From Candidatus Avelusimicrobium luingense (lineage in GTDB: Bacteria; Elusimicrobiota; Elusimicrobia; Elusimicrobiales; Elusimicrobiaceae): a DNA stretch of 64,000 bases. The stretch covers positions 310,001-374,000 of the forward strand of contig OOHK01000002.1 in NCBI GenBank assembly GCA_900315845.1, read 5' to 3'. A program made the translations under genes and the position numbers. Positions 52,238 to 61,693 of the stretch are shown in pieces. Position 1 is the first letter of the stretch, and each line of letters opens with the position of its first letter. The notes under the pieces were generated by a model. That model searched no databases. It saw only the letters and a program-made list of their open reading frames with translations, and was not told the DNA's origin.

Positions 52238-53334
52238 ACATTATCAAAGGGGGCTACAAAACTGTAAAAAACTTCATTCGCCAAATAAAGCCCTTCCTCA
52301 CTTAATTTTACTTTTTTATTTTCCCGCACAAGTAGTCCGTTTTGGATATGCTTTTCTATCGCCGTTGCGAAATACCGTTGTTGCACCGGAGTCAATTCCA
52401 CCCCGTCTAATTGCCGCAAGCCGACGAGTAATTTTTCGCCTTCGCGTTTTTTGCCGGTAAGTTTTTCGGAAAAATCAACAGCCGATTTTTGCGCTTTAAT
52501 CCGGGCAATATAATCCGTTATATCTTCCGTATTTTGCCGTCTTTCCCCGTTAATAAACGAGGCAGCCGCGCTACCTAAACCGATGTATTCCCCGTATTGC
52601 CAATAATTAAGATTATGCTTTGATTCGGCCCCCGGACGCGCAAAATTGGAAATTTCGTAATGATGATATCCGGCTTTTAATAATCGTTCGCGCGTTTCTT
52701 CCAACATACGGCGCATGAGCAGTTGGTCGCACAAAACACCTTGCTCAAAAAACGGCGTGCCTTCTTCAATTTGTAACCCATATACCGAAATATGCTGCGG
52801 CGACAATGCCGTTAATTTTTCTAAACTATGCAAAAAACTTTCCAGTGTTTGCCCGGGCAAGCCGGCAATCAAATCTACATTCACATTTTGAACACCACCT
52901 GTGTGTAAATCTTCCCACGCGCGCAAAAAATCGGCCGATGAGTGGATGCGGCCTATCCGTTTTAGTTCGTCATCATTAAAACTTTGTAACCCCATGCTAA
53001 AGCGGTTGATACCCGCGTGGTGTAATAAGGCAATTTTTTCTCTTGTTAAACTTTCGGGATTGGCTTCAAAAGTGCTTTCGGCAAATGAAGGAATCGGGGC
53101 GAAATTTTTTTCTATTAGATTGATTAACTTCTCTAACTGCGCGCGAGAAAGCAAACTCGGCGTTCCGCCGCCGATATATAAAGTATTGCAAGCGGCGTTA
53201 GCAAAACGGGCGGCTTCTTTAGAAAGCGCGTCCAAATAATCATCTATCAAATTTTCCCGTCCCGCAAACGATGCAAAATCACAGTATTTACACTTCTGTT
53301 TGCAAAAGGGAATATGAATATAAAGCCCTGTCAT
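52234..53334 (-). CDS. hemW: Radical SAM heme chaperone HemW
   Basis: 366 residues. IHIPFCKQKCKYCDF contains the CxxxCxxC radical-SAM cluster; YIGGGTPSLL and the HemW-type C-terminal domain follow. HemW lacks the coproporphyrinogen oxidase activity of HemN and is a heme-trafficking chaperone in studied species. Start overlaps the prfB stop (TAATG). Confidence 0.9.
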   Translation of the reverse strand: MTGLYIHIPFCKQKCKYCDFASFAGRENLIDDYLDALSKEAARFANAACNTLYIGGGTPSLLSRAQLEKLINLIEKNFAPIPSFAESTFEANPESLTREKIALLHHAGINRFSMGLQSFNDDELKRIGRIHSSADFLRAWEDLHTGGVQNVNVDLIAGLPGQTLESFLHSLEKLTALSPQHISVYGLQIEEGTPFFEQGVLCDQLLMRRMLEETRERLLKAGYHHYEISNFARPGAESKHNLNYWQYGEYIGLGSAAASFINGERRQNTEDITDYIARIKAQKSAVDFSEKLTGKKREGEKLLVGLRQLDGVELTPVQQRYFATAIEKHIQNGLLVRENKKVKLSEEGLYLANEVFYSFVAPFDNV

Positions 53335-54452
53335 TAGTTTTTATGTTCGGCTTCGTAATTAAGATAGGCTAAAATAAACGGATCCAAATCGCCGTCCATC
53401 ACAGCGGTAATTTGTGACGTTTCATATCCGCTGCGCAAATCTTTGACCAACTGATACGGCATAAAAACATATGAACGGATTTGATGCCCCCACGCAATTT
53501 CGCCTTTTTGGCCGTAGCGTTTTTCGGCCTCGCTACGTTTCTTATCCATTTCTAACTCGTACAGTTTAGCCTTTAACATTTTCATGGCTGTTTGGCGGTT
53601 CTGCAACTGGCTGCGCTCAATACGACACGACACTACAATACCCGTCGGAATATGCAACAACCGTACGGCAGATTCTACCTTATTGACGTTCTGCCCGCCG
53701 TGACCGCCGGCGCGCGACGTTTCCAACTGAATATCTTTTTCGGGAATTTCTATGTTGATATTTTCATCAATATCCGGCAGCACGTCACACGATGCAAACG
53801 AGGTATGCCGCCGCGCATTAGCGTCAAACGGCGACACACGCACCAAGCGGTGTACTCCGTTTTCCCCTTTCAAATAGCCATACGCAAAAGGACCTTCCAC
53901 CATCGCACTTAAAGTTTTGATACCGGCTTCTTCCCCGGGTTGTGCATCTAAAACGGAAAATTTGAAACCGTGTTGCTCCGCCCAACGCGTGTACATACGC
54001 ACCAGCATTTGTGCCCAATCACACGATTCGGTACCCCCCGCTCCGGCATGAATAGTTAAAATGGCATTGAGTTTATCGTTCGGTTCGGAAAGACGGATTT
54101 CGCCTTCTTTTTGCGCCACTTGTTTTTCTATGGCATTTAATTCGGCGGACAATGCGGTGAGTTCGTTTTCGTCTTGCATTTCCTTACATAGTTCCAACCA
54201 TGCACGCGCATCTTCTATTTTCTTTTGTAATGTGCAAAAAGTTTCTATGGCACTTTTTAAGAAATCAAGTTGGCGGCTGATTTCTTTGGCCTTTTGGGTA
54301 TCTTCCCAAAAAGAAGGATCGGCAGAAATTTTTTCCAACTGCGCCACTTCTTTTCGCTTTCCGGCGATATCATCAATCGTTTCAATTTTGGCCACGCGGG
54401 CCGCTAATTGTTCCAACGGTTGCTCTACATCTTTATACTCTATATTACTCAT
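53334..54452 (-). CDS. prfB: Peptide chain release factor 2
   Basis: 372 residues. Reads UGA/UAA: the RF2 recognition tripeptide SPF in [14 protein letters not shown] (about 206-208) and the GGQ motif in [14 protein letters not shown] (about 255) are intact. Most bacteria encode RF2 with an in-frame UGA and programmed +1 frameshift near codon 26; here the equivalent region ([14 protein letters not shown]) is read in one uninterrupted frame. Overlaps lnt by 8 bp. Confidence 0.94.
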   Translation of the reverse strand: MSNIEYKDVEQPLEQLAARVAKIETIDDIAGKRKEVAQLEKISADPSFWEDTQKAKEISRQLDFLKSAIETFCTLQKKIEDARAWLELCKEMQDENELTALSAELNAIEKQVAQKEGEIRLSEPNDKLNAILTIHAGAGGTESCDWAQMLVRMYTRWAEQHGFKFSVLDAQPGEEAGIKTLSAMVEGPFAYGYLKGENGVHRLVRVSPFDANARRHTSFASCDVLPDIDENINIEIPEKDIQLETSRAGGHGGQNVNKVESAVRLLHIPTGIVVSCRIERSQLQNRQTAMKMLKAKLYELEMDKKRSEAEKRYGQKGEIAWGHQIRSYVFMPYQLVKDLRSGYETSQITAVMDGDLDPFILAYLNYEAEHKN

Positions 54453-56055
54453 ACATAAACACCATAGAAAAAATAACGACCGTTATAAATAATACGGCAC
54501 ACAACCACGCCAACCAGTCGCCATATGTAGCGTAAAAAGTCGGAGCGGATACTTCGGCCGTAACGGCGGCCCGGAGAAGTTCCGATTCAAACAAACCGCT
54601 TTTTTGTTCTATATTTCCTTTTTCGTCTATAATAGCAGAAATCCCTGTATTGGCCGCGCGCAATACCGGGCGACCCGTTTCTACCGCACGCAGCACATTA
54701 GCAGCCAAATGTTGATAAGGAGCATCGGTATCAAAAAACCACGCATCATTGGTAAGATTGGCAAATAATTGGGCCCCTTGTTTGGCTTGCCGCCGCCATA
54801 CTTGCGGGAAAATGGCTTCGTAACAAATCGTGCTTCCCAATAACACATCATTCAAACTCAATAACGGTTGAACCGACGGCCCGGAAGAAAACATACCCAA
54901 CTGTCCCAAAATAGTCACCTGCGGGAAAAGACGCCGTACCAGATTTTCTAACGGAATATATTCCCCAAACGGAACTAATTTTTGTTTCCGATACATTTGA
55001 AAATATATTTGATTCGGCGCGAGCAAATAGGCACCGACATATTGTTTATTCTCTTGCGTGACGGAGGATCCTATCACTTGAAAAGCCTGTGTTTTTTCAG
55101 CAATAGTTTGCATTTGTTGTTGATAAGGTTCTTCGGTAAGTTCACCGGGGGTAACGCTCTCCGGCCAAATCACTACATCCGTTGGTGCAGTTTGTATTTC
55201 TTGTCCAAAGAAAGAAATTGTATCTGCAATTTCCTGTTCAAAAGCAGGATCCCATTTTTTATACTGGTCAATATTAGGTTGCACCACCGCCACCTGTAAC
55301 ACAGCGGCACGGGAAGAAATGGGTTTTATAGCCGCCAGACGGTTTTTCCCCCATTGATATATTCCGCCCCATATAATCGCACAGAAAAGGACACTCATCA
55401 CTATATTTTTAAGCCGTCCCGAAACTAACGCCCAGCCCAAGCAAGCACTGATAAATACCAGCAAGAAACTAACGCCATATACGCCTGTAAAAGAGGCTAT
55501 TTGCAAGAACTCAGGAGCATTCCATTGGGAATATCCCCACATGAGCCAAGGAAATCCCAAGCCATAATACGCAATCGTTTGATGTGCCCATTCCAAGGTT
55601 ACAAATCCACAAGCACAACACAAGGGAAACAACCACCCGGTTTTCGTCAAATAAAAACTGCCGGCGGCCCAGCAAGCCGTTTGCAACGATAACAAGGCAC
55701 TTAATCCCATCCACGCCGCAACGGATAAGCCCACCGACAAGTCGCCACCGTGCAAACACGTATAATATATCCAATAAAAAAGCCCCAGATGAAATAAAAA
55801 ACCCGTCAGCCACCCATAACTAAATGCTACCCAAGGCCGACGGATTTGAAAAAGTCCTATAATAAACGGTATCCATGCCACCCACGCAACTACGCTATAA
55901 GAACGTTGCGGATAACTGATAAATACCAAATATGCAGTAGCCAATACGCCTATACTTACCAAGAGCCGTTGTCCCCAACGTTTCCACCGATTTTCCGGGC
56001 GGCGTCTTATATGATAACGGGGAACATAAGAATAAATACGGCGCACTAAACTCAT
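54445..56055 (-). CDS. lnt: Apolipoprotein N-acyltransferase
   Basis: 536 residues. An N-terminal region of about six to seven membrane helices is followed by a carbon-nitrogen hydrolase domain with the Lnt triad: Glu in [11 protein letters not shown], Lys in [11 protein letters not shown], Cys in [10 protein letters not shown]. Adds the third acyl chain to lipoproteins, which is needed for outer-membrane sorting in diderms; the lipoprotein at 28456 would be a substrate. 10 bp after the Cys-rich protein gene. Confidence 0.92.
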   Translation of the reverse strand: MSLVRRIYSYVPRYHIRRRPENRWKRWGQRLLVSIGVLATAYLVFISYPQRSYSVVAWVAWIPFIIGLFQIRRPWVAFSYGWLTGFLFHLGLFYWIYYTCLHGGDLSVGLSVAAWMGLSALLSLQTACWAAGSFYLTKTGWLFPLCCACGFVTLEWAHQTIAYYGLGFPWLMWGYSQWNAPEFLQIASFTGVYGVSFLLVFISACLGWALVSGRLKNIVMSVLFCAIIWGGIYQWGKNRLAAIKPISSRAAVLQVAVVQPNIDQYKKWDPAFEQEIADTISFFGQEIQTAPTDVVIWPESVTPGELTEEPYQQQMQTIAEKTQAFQVIGSSVTQENKQYVGAYLLAPNQIYFQMYRKQKLVPFGEYIPLENLVRRLFPQVTILGQLGMFSSGPSVQPLLSLNDVLLGSTICYEAIFPQVWRRQAKQGAQLFANLTNDAWFFDTDAPYQHLAANVLRAVETGRPVLRAANTGISAIIDEKGNIEQKSGLFESELLRAAVTAEVSAPTFYATYGDWLAWLCAVLFITVVIFSMVFMYE

Positions 56056-56065
56056 GCATTATCCT

Positions 56066-56497
56066 TTAATAAACAATACGGCAAGTACCGGCCTGGCATA
56101 CGGCCCGGGCGGACTCGCTACATTCTTTTTCTGTGCTGGGTTGTTCATCGGGGCAGGCTTTGGTAATAGTGCTTTGGAAACGTTGGTTAAATTCCAACGT
56201 TTTTTCAGCATTGATCGCCGTTACTCCGGACGGCCCGATTAAACAACCGCAAGGATCTTTATCTACAATAATACAATCTTCGTCCACTTCACAGGCATAC
56301 AAGCGGCGCGTCCAGGCCCGCATAGCCGTGGCGTGGGCTTCTTTTTGTTGCTTTTCTTCTTGCGCTACCACTTCTGCGCGAGTAATTTCCGGTATGGTTA
56401 CTTCAATAGGTTTTACATGCAACAGGAAAATAGGCAGTAACACCAGTAAAGAAACAGCAAACAAGAGCGTTAAAACATTTCTTACTTTTGATTTCAT
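56066..56497 (-). CDS. Membrane-anchored Cys-rich periplasmic protein, function unknown
   Basis: 143 residues from the ATG at 56497, chosen because GGAGCC precedes it and it overlaps the secA stop as ATGA (the frame opens further back). One N-terminal membrane segment (about 5-27), then an Ala/Glu/Gln helix and a C-terminal domain with eight cysteines (ACEVDEDC ... PCGC ... CPDEQ ... EC ... VCQAGTC), a pattern shared by small secreted bacterial domains of the C-x-x-D-x-D-C type. Likely disulfide-bonded in the periplasm. Translationally coupled to secA and followed by lnt. Confidence 0.75.
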   Translation of the reverse strand: MKSKVRNVLTLLFAVSLLVLLPIFLLHVKPIEVTIPEITRAEVVAQEEKQQKEAHATAMRAWTRRLYACEVDEDCIIVDKDPCGCLIGPSGVTAINAEKTLEFNQRFQSTITKACPDEQPSTEKECSESARAVCQAGTCRIVY

Positions 56498-59088
56498 AAA
56501 TTGGCTCCGCAACATTTTTTGTATTTTTTACCGCTTCCGCAAGGGCAAGGGTCATTACGGCCGATATGTTTAGATACCGGTTTGGCTCCGTCCTTATTTT
56601 CAGCGGCGGCTTGCTCTTGCGCGCGTTGCGCCGGTGTGCGGCGAGGCGGCAACTGCAAGCGGAAAATATAACTGACCATCAAATCGCGTACGCGGTTTAG
56701 CATGGACGAGTATAATTTGTACGATTCTTTTTGATACTCAATTAACGGATCTTTCTGAGCATACCCGCGCAAACTAACGCTATTACGCAATTGATCTAAT
56801 TCGTACAAATTCTGTTTCCACGCAGCATCCAAAAGTTGCAACATCAGCATGCGTTCAATTTCGCTGAAATTGATACCTTGTTCGGCGAAATAGGCCGCGC
56901 GCGCTTGGTATAAATCTTGGACTTGGCGCATAATATCGTCCACCAACTCTTCGTGGGTTTTCTTGCCGACATTTTGTTGGTTATAGGCAAACTCTAACGG
57001 GAAGAAATTACGCAAATTGACGTTAAGCGTTTCAAAATCACTGCGTTGCGGATGCGTAGGAAAATAATACTGTTCTACAATTTCATCGGCAATTTCCAAC
57101 ATCATTTGCATAGAACGTTCGGACATACTTTCCCCGTCCAAAATTGCATTGCGAAGTCCATAAATAGCGGTACGTTGTTGGTTCATGACTTTATCATAAT
57201 CTAACAACTGTTTGCGGATATCAAAGTTGCGCCCTTCCACCATACGTTGTGCGCCTTCAATTTGACGAGTCATCAAGCGCGACTCTATGGCTTCGCCTTC
57301 TTTCATGCCCATATGGCTTAAAATAGCGGAAATTTTAGCGGTGTTTGCAAACAAACGCATGAGTTCATCATCCAACGAAATATAAAAACGGGAGGAACCC
57401 GGATCACCTTGACGGGCACAGCGTCCGCGCAACTGGTTATCAATACGGCGCGATTCATGCCGTTCGCTACCGATTACGTGAAGGCCGCCCAACTTTACTA
57501 CTTCGGCCTGTTCTTGTTCGTCAGCGGGATTGCCGCCCAATACAATATCCGTACCGCGCCCGGCCATGTTGGTGGCTACCGTAACGGCACCTTTGCGCCC
57601 GGCTTGGCTGATGATTTGCGCTTCCATTTCGTGGTATTTGGCATTTAATACTTTATGCGGGATTCCGCGCGCGTGCAACATTCGGCTTAATTTTTCCGAT
57701 TTTTCAATAGAGCGCGTACCGATAAGCACCGGAGCCCCTTGTTTCCATAACCCTTCTACTTCATCGGCAATCGCTTGGAATTTTTCCCGTTCGGACAAAT
57801 ACACCAAATCAGGATAATCAATACGTTTGGACGGACGGTTCGGGCGAATTTCCACTACGTCTAATTTATAGATTTGCCAAAATTCATTAGCCTCGGTCAT
57901 CGCCGTACCGGTCATACCGGAAAGTTTATTGTATAACTTAAAGAAATTCTGGAACGTAATGGTGGCTAGCGTCTGGTTTTCTTCTTTGATTTGCAAGCCT
58001 TCTTTGGCTTCTACCGCTTGGTGGAGTCCGTCACTCCAACGGCGGCCCGGCATTTCACGACCGGTAAATTCATCAATAATAACCACTTCGCCGTTTTTAA
58101 TTACATACGCTTCATCCAACTTATATAAGTAATGCGCGCGCAAGGCTTGATTGATATGGTGTACCCATTCCGATTCCACATCATTATATAAGTTAGGCAC
58201 ATTCAAAAATTTTTCGGCCTTTGCAATACCGGTATCGGTCAAGTTAGCGGTGTGTGCTTTTTCGTCCACAATGGCATCATAACCGGCATCTAAACTGGTA
58301 CCTTCGTATTTAGCTTTCACTTCGTCATCTTCGGTAATTAAACGCACTTTAAGCGAAGGAATCAACCGATTGACAATATAATACTTATCGGTGCTTTGTT
58401 CCGACGGGCCGGAAATAATCAATGGCGTGCGTGCCTCGTCAATTAAAATAGAGTCCACTTCGTCCACGATACAATAATTTAACGGCCGGAGCACGCGGTC
58501 TTGCCGGGAAATCACCATATTGTCGCGCAAGTAATCAAAACCGAGTTCGTTATTGGTAACATAGGTAATATCTTTGGTATACATTTCGCGGCGGTCATCA
58601 TTATTCATATCGTGGCTGATGTAGCCGACGGTTAACCCTAAAAATTCGTGAATAGGGCCCATCCATTCGCGGTCACGGCGGGCCAAATAATCGTTCACCG
58701 TTACCACGTGCACGCCTTTACCTGTTAAACCGTTTAAGTAAGAGGGCAAAACGGCTACCAAGGTTTTACCTTCCCCGGTGCGCATTTCGGCAATTTTTCC
58801 TTGGTGAAGCACAATACCGCCCAGCAACTGTACATCATACGGGCGAAGCCCAATCACGCGTTGGGCCGCAATACGCACAACGGCGAATGCTTCGGGCAAA
58901 ATATCGTCCAACGTTTCTCCGTTTTGCAGACGGTTTCTAAATTCTTGCGTTTTGGCTTTTAATTGGTCATCGGATAGTTTTTCAAATTCCGTTGTAAAAC
59001 GGTTGGCAGCATCTACATAGTGTTGAATTTTTTTTAAGTCACGTTCGCTTTTAGTTCCAAAAATTTTATCAATTACAGTTCTAATCAT
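56494..59088 (-). CDS. secA: Protein translocase ATPase SecA
   Basis: 864 residues. DEAD motor with AEMRTGEGKTLVAVLP (Walker A), VDEVDSILIDEART (Walker B), preprotein cross-linking domain, second helicase domain TNMAGRGTDIVLGGNP, the helical scaffold and a C-terminal zinc SEC-C motif DPCPCGSGKKYKKCCG. Drives export through SecYEG. Complete. First gene of the seven-gene run ending at mscL. Confidence 0.97.
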   Translation of the reverse strand: MIRTVIDKIFGTKSERDLKKIQHYVDAANRFTTEFEKLSDDQLKAKTQEFRNRLQNGETLDDILPEAFAVVRIAAQRVIGLRPYDVQLLGGIVLHQGKIAEMRTGEGKTLVAVLPSYLNGLTGKGVHVVTVNDYLARRDREWMGPIHEFLGLTVGYISHDMNNDDRREMYTKDITYVTNNELGFDYLRDNMVISRQDRVLRPLNYCIVDEVDSILIDEARTPLIISGPSEQSTDKYYIVNRLIPSLKVRLITEDDEVKAKYEGTSLDAGYDAIVDEKAHTANLTDTGIAKAEKFLNVPNLYNDVESEWVHHINQALRAHYLYKLDEAYVIKNGEVVIIDEFTGREMPGRRWSDGLHQAVEAKEGLQIKEENQTLATITFQNFFKLYNKLSGMTGTAMTEANEFWQIYKLDVVEIRPNRPSKRIDYPDLVYLSEREKFQAIADEVEGLWKQGAPVLIGTRSIEKSEKLSRMLHARGIPHKVLNAKYHEMEAQIISQAGRKGAVTVATNMAGRGTDIVLGGNPADEQEQAEVVKLGGLHVIGSERHESRRIDNQLRGRCARQGDPGSSRFYISLDDELMRLFANTAKISAILSHMGMKEGEAIESRLMTRQIEGAQRMVEGRNFDIRKQLLDYDKVMNQQRTAIYGLRNAILDGESMSERSMQMMLEIADEIVEQYYFPTHPQRSDFETLNVNLRNFFPLEFAYNQQNVGKKTHEELVDDIMRQVQDLYQARAAYFAEQGINFSEIERMLMLQLLDAAWKQNLYELDQLRNSVSLRGYAQKDPLIEYQKESYKLYSSMLNRVRDLMVSYIFRLQLPPRRTPAQRAQEQAAAENKDGAKPVSKHIGRNDPCPCGSGKKYKKCCGANL

Positions 59089-59155
59089 ACGGGTTAATTT
59101 CCTTATTTAAAATAGTATAAAACGGCAGAACACTCCCCTAAAGGAGTGCTCCTGT

Positions 59156-59872
59156 TCATTTGGCAACCGGTTTTTTATGATCGGTTTTAATTTGTAAATT
59201 GGAAGTTTGTGCGGCAGTGTTTTCGTGCGCTTTAGCAGCTTGGCGCTCTTGTAAAAAATCTTTTTCTAAAAAGTCATGCTCGGTATTTTCCACATAATTA
59301 TCCGTCGCGGAAACGATATAATTACCGGCATCTTTTTTCAAATTCTTGATTTCCTTTTTGAGCGATTTTATTTGCGCTTTAAGTTGGTTACGTTTTTGAA
59401 CAAAATGGTCCGAGTTGGAAGGCAAGTCTTTTAATTCGTTTTGCGCCTGCTCTAATTGATATTCGCGCAAATTAACGGTAGTTACCCAGATACCTTGCAT
59501 AATATCACGCACATCGGAACGGAATGCTTTACGCATTTGGGAAATATCCGCTCCCGACATTTTGGCAGATAGCCACATATCGTGGTAGGTGTTTGTCAGC
59601 GCATTTAAAGCAATAGAACGGTCAAAATTGCGTGCAACGGCAATTAAATCGGCGGTATCTTGTAAAGAAGCATTGTTTTCTTGATAAGAACGTAAGAAAC
59701 TCTCCAGAATTTCATTGTATTGCGGATCTTGTTTGGCCTTTTCCAACACGTCCGGATTAAACCGCGCAAAAATATCCAATACCGAATCGCGCACACAAGG
59801 GGAGACTTCCCCATGTGCATATACAACTGGCGATAATGCCAACAATGCTATTATAAATACACTTTTTTTCAT
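59156..59872 (-). CDS. Secreted coiled-coil protein, function unknown
   Basis: 238 residues from the ATG at 59872, which has GGAGA about 10 nt upstream; the frame extends to 59932 without need. Signal peptide MKKSVFIIALLALSPVVYAHG with cleavage near YA-HG. Mainly helical; residues about 120-180 are a coiled coil rich in Leu, Lys and Gln (QIKSLKKEIKNLKKD). No domain recognised. One cysteine only. 67 bp before the secA start, same strand, so it may be transcribed with secA; a weak hairpin (59131-59148) lies between. Confidence 0.65.
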   Translation of the reverse strand: MKKSVFIIALLALSPVVYAHGEVSPCVRDSVLDIFARFNPDVLEKAKQDPQYNEILESFLRSYQENNASLQDTADLIAVARNFDRSIALNALTNTYHDMWLSAKMSGADISQMRKAFRSDVRDIMQGIWVTTVNLREYQLEQAQNELKDLPSNSDHFVQKRNQLKAQIKSLKKEIKNLKKDAGNYIVSATDNYVENTEHDFLEKDFLQERQAAKAHENTAAQTSNLQIKTDHKKPVAK

Positions 59873-59962
59873 AAGCCGTTCTCTCCAATACACCTTATTT
59901 GTATTTTGCTTTATATTAGGCCCTCTCGTCAAGTACTTACCAGGCTAATTTGTAATCATCAT

Positions 59963-59986
59963 AAAAAACCCCGCCTATCAGCGGGG
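59963..59986 (-). terminator. Terminator of the CcmI-like gene
   Basis: CCCCGC (59969-59974) / GCGGGG (59981-59986), with T6 on the minus strand only, so it terminates the CcmI-like transcript. Confidence 0.75.
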
Positions 59987-60034
59987 AATAAAACAAGGGG
60001 AGATAAATCCCCAAGGAGCATGTTATGAAAAATG

Positions 60035-60505
60035 TTATCTTGCAGCCGTACGGAAGAAATTGCCTTTTGCGTTACGCGCTAATTGCACACGGCCCATGGT
60101 TTTATCGGCTTGCACCACCACATCTTTGGAGTGCGGAGTTACCGGGGTAACACTTGCCCCGAAAATATCCCCTTGTTTAATAAAACCTAATTGCCCGTGA
60201 TTGTTGATTTGAACTTCTAATTTCAAATTACCATCTACTGTTTCAGCGAGCAAATCCTCTTCCCCCAACGTAAAAGCAAGCGGGAATTTGGGATCTACCA
60301 CCCGTTTAATGGCCACCGGGACATCGGCTTCATTTTTAACGATAATTGCACAAGCATTATTATCGGCCTGAGCCATATCGACAAGCCGTTCGGGCACTGT
60401 TACCGTACCCGAAATGTTAAAACGACCTTCCTGAACTGTACGTTTCCAAGCATATCCGCAAACGAGCAAACTTAGAACCGCCAGTGCGCATAAAAATTTC
60501 TTCAT
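60035..60505 (-). CDS. CcmI/CycH C-terminal-type domain protein
   Basis: 156 residues with an N-terminal signal peptide or anchor (MKKFLCALAVLSLLVCGYA). The rest follows the pattern of the C-terminal domain of cytochrome c biogenesis protein CcmI/CycH: ISGTVTVPERLVDMAQ, ACAIIVKN, VAIKRVVDPKFPLAFTLGEEDLL, LEVQINNHGQLGFIKQGDIFG. In CcmI this Ig-like part binds apocytochrome or CcmH chaperones. The TPR part and all ccm genes are missing, so it is a stand-alone domain of unknown role. The -10 box ends 6 nt before the ATG, and no ribosome site is seen. Confidence 0.7.
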   Translation of the reverse strand: MKKFLCALAVLSLLVCGYAWKRTVQEGRFNISGTVTVPERLVDMAQADNNACAIIVKNEADVPVAIKRVVDPKFPLAFTLGEEDLLAETVDGNLKLEVQINNHGQLGFIKQGDIFGASVTPVTPHSKDVVVQADKTMGRVQLARNAKGNFFRTAAR

Positions 60506-60511
60506 ATTATT

Positions 60512-60540
60512 ATTTTAGTTGTTTTTGTAACTTTTGACAA
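60512..60540 (-). promoter_or_regulatory. Promoter of CcmI-like gene, leaderless type
   Basis: Minus-strand TTGTCA (60540-60535), 17 bp, TAAAAT (60517-60512), then 6 nt to the ATG at 60505. Confidence 0.6.
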
Positions 60541-60547
60541 GGCCCAC

Positions 60548-60592
60548 GAAAAAGACACAACGCACAAAATCAGTTTATTTTGTGCGCTGTGT
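60548..60592 (-). terminator. Strong terminator in the 60506-60849 gap
   Basis: ACACA + CGCACAAAAT (60555-60570) pairs with ATTTTGTGCG + TGTGT (60577-60592), with one mismatch, loop of six. On the minus strand it is followed by CTTTTTC. The nearest gene upstream on that strand is 258 bp away. Confidence 0.75.
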
Positions 60593-60830
60593 GCAAATCG
60601 GAACTGACGTTCGTCGTTAATTATTGCCGTTTCATTACAGACTAACTTTGTAGAAGATAAGATGATTTTTCAGATTTGAGCCGTCTTGTGCGGGCAAGTG
60701 CCCCGTATAGGCGTGGTGGTAATCACGTCAAGGGGAAGGGACGCACAAGACGGCCAAAGGTGGAAAATTGTATCGCAGGAACATGACACAAGGGCGCAAC
60801 TTTTAGTTACGCCCTTGTGCATGATTACAA
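60593..60830 (-). ncRNA. Structured intergenic region, candidate small RNA
   Basis: The 344-bp gap between the CcmI-like and SH3b genes holds large stems. GCCGTCTTGTGCG (60680-60692) pairs perfectly with CGCACAAGACGGC (60742-60754); inside, CCCC (60701-60704) pairs with GGGG (60732-60735) and CGTG (60712-60715) with CACG (60724-60727), plus a small GGC/GCC hairpin (60693-60703). A second stem CACAAGGGCG-AAC (60787-60800) / GTT-CGCCCTTGTG (60806-60819) follows. The strand is called minus because a T-tailed terminator stands at 60548-60592. No good promoter is found, so it may instead be a 3' UTR of the SH3b gene. No Rfam class recognised. Confidence 0.4.
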
Positions 60831-60849
60831 AACTTACGTCCATCGTTAT

Positions 60850-61317
60850 TTATTGCTTAAAGAAACCCCACAAGTTGGCGTTATATATCCACCCCTTGCA
60901 GGTGCCGTCTTTAGCGTTTTCCGGTTCGTCAATTACTTGAATCCATTTCCCTTGGCGGGTTAAATATTTAAACGGATATCCTTTTTCAACCGTGCAGACA
61001 ATTTCGGCACTGGCGGAAGGCGATTTGCGGACGTTCAAATCTACTTTAGCAGACATACCGCCGTTGGGGCTTAATAAATCAGCCGAGATCCACCCGGTAT
61101 ATCCTTCAAAATCTTTTATCATGACCCAACTTTTATCTTCGTTGGTTTTAACCATAATAACCGGCGTATAACGCCATGCATAAAATTTAATGGCGCATTT
61201 TGTTCCGGCGCACGAACGGATATTGGCCCGTTTAGCATTGACGCTAGCATACTTTTGCGCAGCAGCCGGTACGACGGCGAAAGCGACGAAAGCGAGTAAT
61301 GCAATCAATTTCTTCAT
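60850..61317 (-). CDS. Secreted SH3b-domain protein
   Basis: 155 residues from the ATG at 61317, with AAGGAG 9-10 nt upstream (the frame opens further back to 61347). Signal peptide MKKLIALLAFVAFAVVPAAAQ. Two bacterial SH3-type domains: one opening NAKRANIRSCAG and one opening KVDLNVRKSPSASA, with GWISADLL and WIQVID closing strands. Such domains bind peptidoglycan or peptides in the periplasm. Three cysteines in the first half and second half may form disulfides. Single gene. Confidence 0.8.
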   Translation of the reverse strand: MKKLIALLAFVAFAVVPAAAQKYASVNAKRANIRSCAGTKCAIKFYAWRYTPVIMVKTNEDKSWVMIKDFEGYTGWISADLLSPNGGMSAKVDLNVRKSPSASAEIVCTVEKGYPFKYLTRQGKWIQVIDEPENAKDGTCKGWIYNANLWGFFKQ

Positions 61318-61466
61318 AAAGTTAATTTCTCCTTTGGCTAAATACACGACTACCTAATAAGTATAGCATATATTTTTTTATGTGCGTCAATTTTTATATG
61401 CAATTTTAGACGATTCCCCCAGAAAAAAGTTATAATGAAGAAAATTCGTTTTTACGGAGTCAACTT

Positions 61467-61691
61467 ATGAAAGAACAAGTAGAACAAGTCATCAATCAAA
61501 TTCGTCCGATTTTGCAAGCCGACGGCGGGGATATCCAACTCGTCAGTGTGGACGAATCCACGGGAATCGTTAAAGTCAATTTACAAGGACGCTGCGGCGG
61601 CTGCCCGCACGCTCAACTGACCTTACAGGCCGTTGTAGAACGCAAACTTAAAGAAATGGTACCCGGGGTAAGCGCAGTTGAACGCGTCTAA
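61467..61691 (+). CDS. NifU-like Fe-S scaffold domain protein (Nfu)
   Basis: 74 residues, a minimal NifU C-terminal domain: IRPILQADGGDIQLVSVDE then GRCGGCPHAQLTL with the CxxC cluster site. Fe-S carrier that delivers [4Fe-4S] clusters; likely clients in this window are QueH, HemW and the GlcF-like subunit. GGAG 9 nt before the ATG, TATAAT-type -10 near 61430. Followed after 2 bp by the PHP gene. Confidence 0.92.
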   Translation: MKEQVEQVINQIRPILQADGGDIQLVSVDESTGIVKVNLQGRCGGCPHAQLTLQAVVERKLKEMVPGVSAVERV

Positions 61692-61693
61692 CC

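Noticed and set aside
60025-60150. Short plus-strand ORF with a good AAGGAG start
   Set aside because: It runs antisense through the CcmI-like gene for about 41 codons with no recognisable feature. The start resembles a pilin start but no pilin sequence follows, so at most it is a tiny remnant.
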